Below, in pieces: positions 5,273 to 6,924 of a stretch of 6,924 nt of DNA. The notes under the pieces were generated by a model. That model made no database searches. It saw only the letters and a list, made by a program, of their open reading frames with translations, and was not told the DNA's origin. The translations under genes were made by a program, and so were the position numbers. The stretch comes from UBA2040 sp965660955 (GTDB taxonomy: Bacteria > Bacteroidota > Bacteroidia > Flavobacteriales_D > Crocinitomicaceae). Location of the stretch: NCBI GenBank assembly GCA_965660955.1, contig CBFIBY010000143.1, positions 1 through 6,924 of the forward strand, given 5' to 3'. Position 1 is the first letter of the stretch. Every line of letters begins with the position of its first letter.

Positions 5273-6217
5273 CTATTGAGGAGGCATTCCCTGCATTTGT
5301 TGCGGTTGCATCTTCGGCGCTTCCACTAACGATCCTTTTGGTCCGAAATCAAGTAATTCGATATAAAACATAAGGGATTCGCATTGGTCACGCTCACCAT
5401 AGGCTAGTTCCCATGGGATGTAGACATTGTATTTCCCTCCTTTTTTGAAGTTAGGAAAAGCAATTCCCCATCCCTGAATTACACCAGTCAAATTGAAAGC
5501 AGGAATTGGTTGACCTGTTTCTTCCATAATCTGAAAAGAATTCTCGAGTGTATCACCCTCCGCTTTAACAACAACGTAGTTTACTTTTACATCGTCTGTT
5601 TTGCTTGGACTCGCACCTGAACCTTCTTCTAAAGTTTCAATAACAATTCCACCTTCAACGGTCTTTGTATTTTCTAACGTAGCAGCTTCAGCCATCATTT
5701 CGTTACCGAATTTTTTGTTGATATCCGATAAGAAATCAAAGTACATTTTGTTTGACACGTCAGCCTTTATTAAGGTATCGCGTCTATACAAACCATCTTT
5801 GAAACCAATATTTACAATATCCATATCAAACTGATCCATAGCTTTTTTACCGTTCCACTTTTTATAGAATACAGATCCTGCCAAACGCCCAATGCATCTT
5901 GAACCAGCCTTTACCTGCGTAGTATCAAAATCTTGTCCGTATGGTCCGTAAAGCTTACTCAATGAATTTTCACAATCTTTCGACAAGCCCGGTTCATCGT
6001 TCATACCATCATTGAATCCCAAGGCCATATCGTCAAAACTCAATTTCTCCAAATTAGGATCACCGGATCGGGTAATCATTTGTGCTTGCGTCGCTCCGAC
6101 GATATAAGATATTTTATCCTTGAAAGTTTTCAATTCAACTTTCTTTTGCTCATCTTTATTATTGCCGCAACTCGTCAGCGCAAGCACCAATATTGCGATT
6201 ACCCATACATTTCTCAT
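5273..6217 (-). CDS. Lipoprotein with duplicated FKBP N-terminal region and a diverged FKBP domain
   Basis: This 314-residue envelope lipoprotein is related to FKBP peptidyl-prolyl isomerases. The signal sequence VWVIAILVLALTSC ends in a lipobox (LTSC), so Cys17 would be lipidated. KDE follows shortly after, resembling the Bacteroidota surface-export signal. Two stretches resemble the FKBP dimerisation region: KDKISYIVGA...MALGFNDGM (33-72) and CIGRLAGSVF...VNIGFKDGL (108-143). The FKBP fold covers about 190-292. Compared with FKBP12, Tyr26 (Y214), Val55/Ile56 (V246/I247), Trp59 (W250), Tyr82 (Y273) and Phe99 (F284) seem kept, but Phe36 and Asp37 are replaced by Leu224 and Glu225. Isomerase activity may therefore be weak or lost, leaving a chaperone or scaffold role. 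The C-terminus is a Gln/Met/Pro-rich tail (302-314). The start overlaps the fklB stop by 4 nt. It is longer than the gliding lipoprotein GldI, another FKBP-type lipoprotein, so that identity is unlikely. Confidence 0.85.
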   Translation of the reverse strand: MRNVWVIAILVLALTSCGNNKDEQKKVELKTFKDKISYIVGATQAQMITRSGDPNLEKLSFDDMALGFNDGMNDEPGLSKDCENSLSKLYGPYGQDFDTTQVKAGSRCIGRLAGSVFYKKWNGKKAMDQFDMDIVNIGFKDGLYRRDTLIKADVSNKMYFDFLSDINKKFGNEMMAEAATLENTKTVEGGIVIETLEEGSGASPSKTDDVKVNYVVVKAEGDTLENSFQIMEETGQPIPAFNLTGVIQGWGIAFPNFKKGGKYNVYIPWELAYGERDQCESLMFYIELLDFGPKGSLVEAPKMQPQQMQGMPPQ

Positions 6218-6816
6218 CCTACTACTTCTAATAATTCAACATCAAATACCAAAGTCATAAACGGCTGGATGGGTCCACCTGGATGTGGATTTTCTCCATA
6301 CGCTAATTCTTGTGGTATATACAAACGGTATTTCGAACCTTCTTTCATCAATTGCAAAGCCTCTGTCCAACCTGGAATCACTTGATTTACACCAAATGTA
6401 GCTGGAGAATTTCTTTCGACTGAACTATCGAAAACAGTTCCATCGATAAGTGTACCATGGTAATGCACTTTTACTTGATCCGTTGCAGCAGGAGCTTTCC
6501 CCTTACCTTCTTCGATAACTTCATATTGCAATCCAGAAACTGTTGTTTTAACACCGTCTTTCTTGAAGTTTTCTGCTAGGAATTTCTCACCAACTTCTTT
6601 GTTTGCCTTAAATTGCTCTTGGACAGCAACAGAAAGATATTGTTGGATAATTTGATTCGCTTCCTCAGGAGCATATTTCGGTGGCTTACCTGAAAACACA
6701 TCCGTGATAGCCTGCACCATGATTTCAGGGTTAATTTCTTTTAAATTTTGCTGCAGTAAACTTCCTGCAACACTCATTCCGACGCAGTAACTTACTGCTT
6801 TCATTTCTTCTGTCAT
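6214..6816 (-). CDS. fklB: FKBP-type peptidyl-prolyl cis-trans isomerase, FklB-like, cytoplasmic
   Basis: This 200-residue enzyme catalyses cis-trans isomerisation of peptide bonds before proline and assists folding. It has no signal peptide, so it should act in the cytoplasm. Residues 1-80 form the FKBP_N dimerisation region (SYCVGMSVAGSLLQQNL at 9-25, then helices to GEKFLAENFKK). Residues about 90-200 are the FKBP domain, with VKVHYHGTLIDGTVFDSS (115-132), VNQVIPGWTEAL (143-154), IPQELAYGE (167-175) and LVFDVELLEV (189-198). All key FKBP12 pocket positions are present: Tyr119, Phe129, Asp130, Val146, Ile147, Trp150, Tyr173 and Phe191. Length and motifs agree closely with E. coli FklB (about 206 residues). 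It is the first gene of a two-gene operon, and its TGA overlaps the ATG of the lipoprotein gene, so the two are probably translationally coupled. The ATG at 6816 follows a good promoter element by 15 nt. Confidence 0.93.
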   Translation of the reverse strand: MTEEMKAVSYCVGMSVAGSLLQQNLKEINPEIMVQAITDVFSGKPPKYAPEEANQIIQQYLSVAVQEQFKANKEVGEKFLAENFKKDGVKTTVSGLQYEVIEEGKGKAPAATDQVKVHYHGTLIDGTVFDSSVERNSPATFGVNQVIPGWTEALQLMKEGSKYRLYIPQELAYGENPHPGGPIQPFMTLVFDVELLEVVG

Positions 6817-6831
6817 TCAATAATTTTTTGG

Positions 6832-6839
6832 CAAAGATA
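6832..6839 (-). promoter_or_regulatory. Bacteroidota promoter for the FKBP operon
   Basis: On the minus strand TATCTTTG is a perfect TAnnTTTG -7 element. TTTC (6858-6861 on the plus map) lies 18 nt upstream as a three-of-four match to the TTTG -33 box. Transcription would begin near 6825, giving a leader of only about 10 nt before the ATG at 6816. Short leaders without a Shine-Dalgarno sequence are common in this phylum. Confidence 0.65.
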
Positions 6840-6886
6840 AACGAATTGACAAGGCTAGAAAGTTAAGGTTATGTAAAATCGATTAT

Positions 6887-6903
6887 TTTATCAATTTGAT
6901 AAA
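6887..6903. promoter_or_regulatory. Perfect 17-nt palindrome upstream of the FKBP promoter
   Basis: TTTATCAA-T-TTGATAAA is a perfect dyad with 8-bp arms around a single base. It is centred about 55 bp upstream of the -7 element of the FKBP operon, a usual position for an activator site, and it may also serve a gene beyond the right edge. The rest of the 108 bp upstream of fklB shows no gene. Its AT-rich composition makes chance occurrence possible. Confidence 0.35.
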
Positions 6904-6924
6904 GTGATGATTCTCAGCAGAAAC

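Noticed and set aside
5601..5834. 77-codon plus-strand frame within the FKBP lipoprotein
   Set aside because: Antisense shadow of a well-supported lipoprotein gene, with no recognisable features.

Overview
The window looks like chromosomal DNA from a member of the Bacteroidota, most likely Flavobacteriales. The evidence is low G+C, AT-rich intergenic DNA, TAnnTTTG promoter elements in place of E. coli-type -10 boxes, poor Shine-Dalgarno sequences, and typical Bacteroidota families: the alternative GlmU-like nucleotidyltransferase/acetyltransferase, the small membrane-anchored DUF7935-type protein, and a tandem of FKBP isomerases. The family-level placement is inference.

Layout. Positions 1-1029 (minus) hold the first 343 codons of the ATP-dependent protease Lon, which continues off the left edge. 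Its 199-bp upstream gap holds a near-match to a sigma-54 (-24/-12) promoter with two direct repeats just upstream of it. Positions 1229-3866 (minus) are a tight two-gene operon: a 13-TM-class sodium:solute symporter, then, 4 nt later, an alternative GlmU-like enzyme. Positions 3867-4155 are a divergent intergenic region with an array of AATT-phased octamers and a nested inverted repeat next to the start of a small ArsR-type winged-helix regulator (4156-4449, plus). A second octamer array follows that gene. Next comes a DUF7935-like membrane-anchored protein (4683-5204, plus), which ends at a bidirectional terminator (5224-5258). The right end (5273-6816, minus) is a translationally coupled pair: a cytoplasmic FklB-like FKBP isomerase, then a lipoprotein FKBP relative with a partly degenerate active site.

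How the parts relate. Most genes are core housekeeping: protein quality control (Lon, FKBPs), cell-wall precursor synthesis (GlmU-like) and sodium-coupled uptake. No defence, CRISPR, phage or transposon gene is visible, and I do not see an obvious new multi-gene system. The points most worth following up are non-coding: the paired octamer arrays flanking the ArsR-type gene, the nested dyad over its probable promoter, and the sigma-54-like lon promoter. The FKBP pair, which seems to put an active and a diverged copy in different compartments, also deserves a look.
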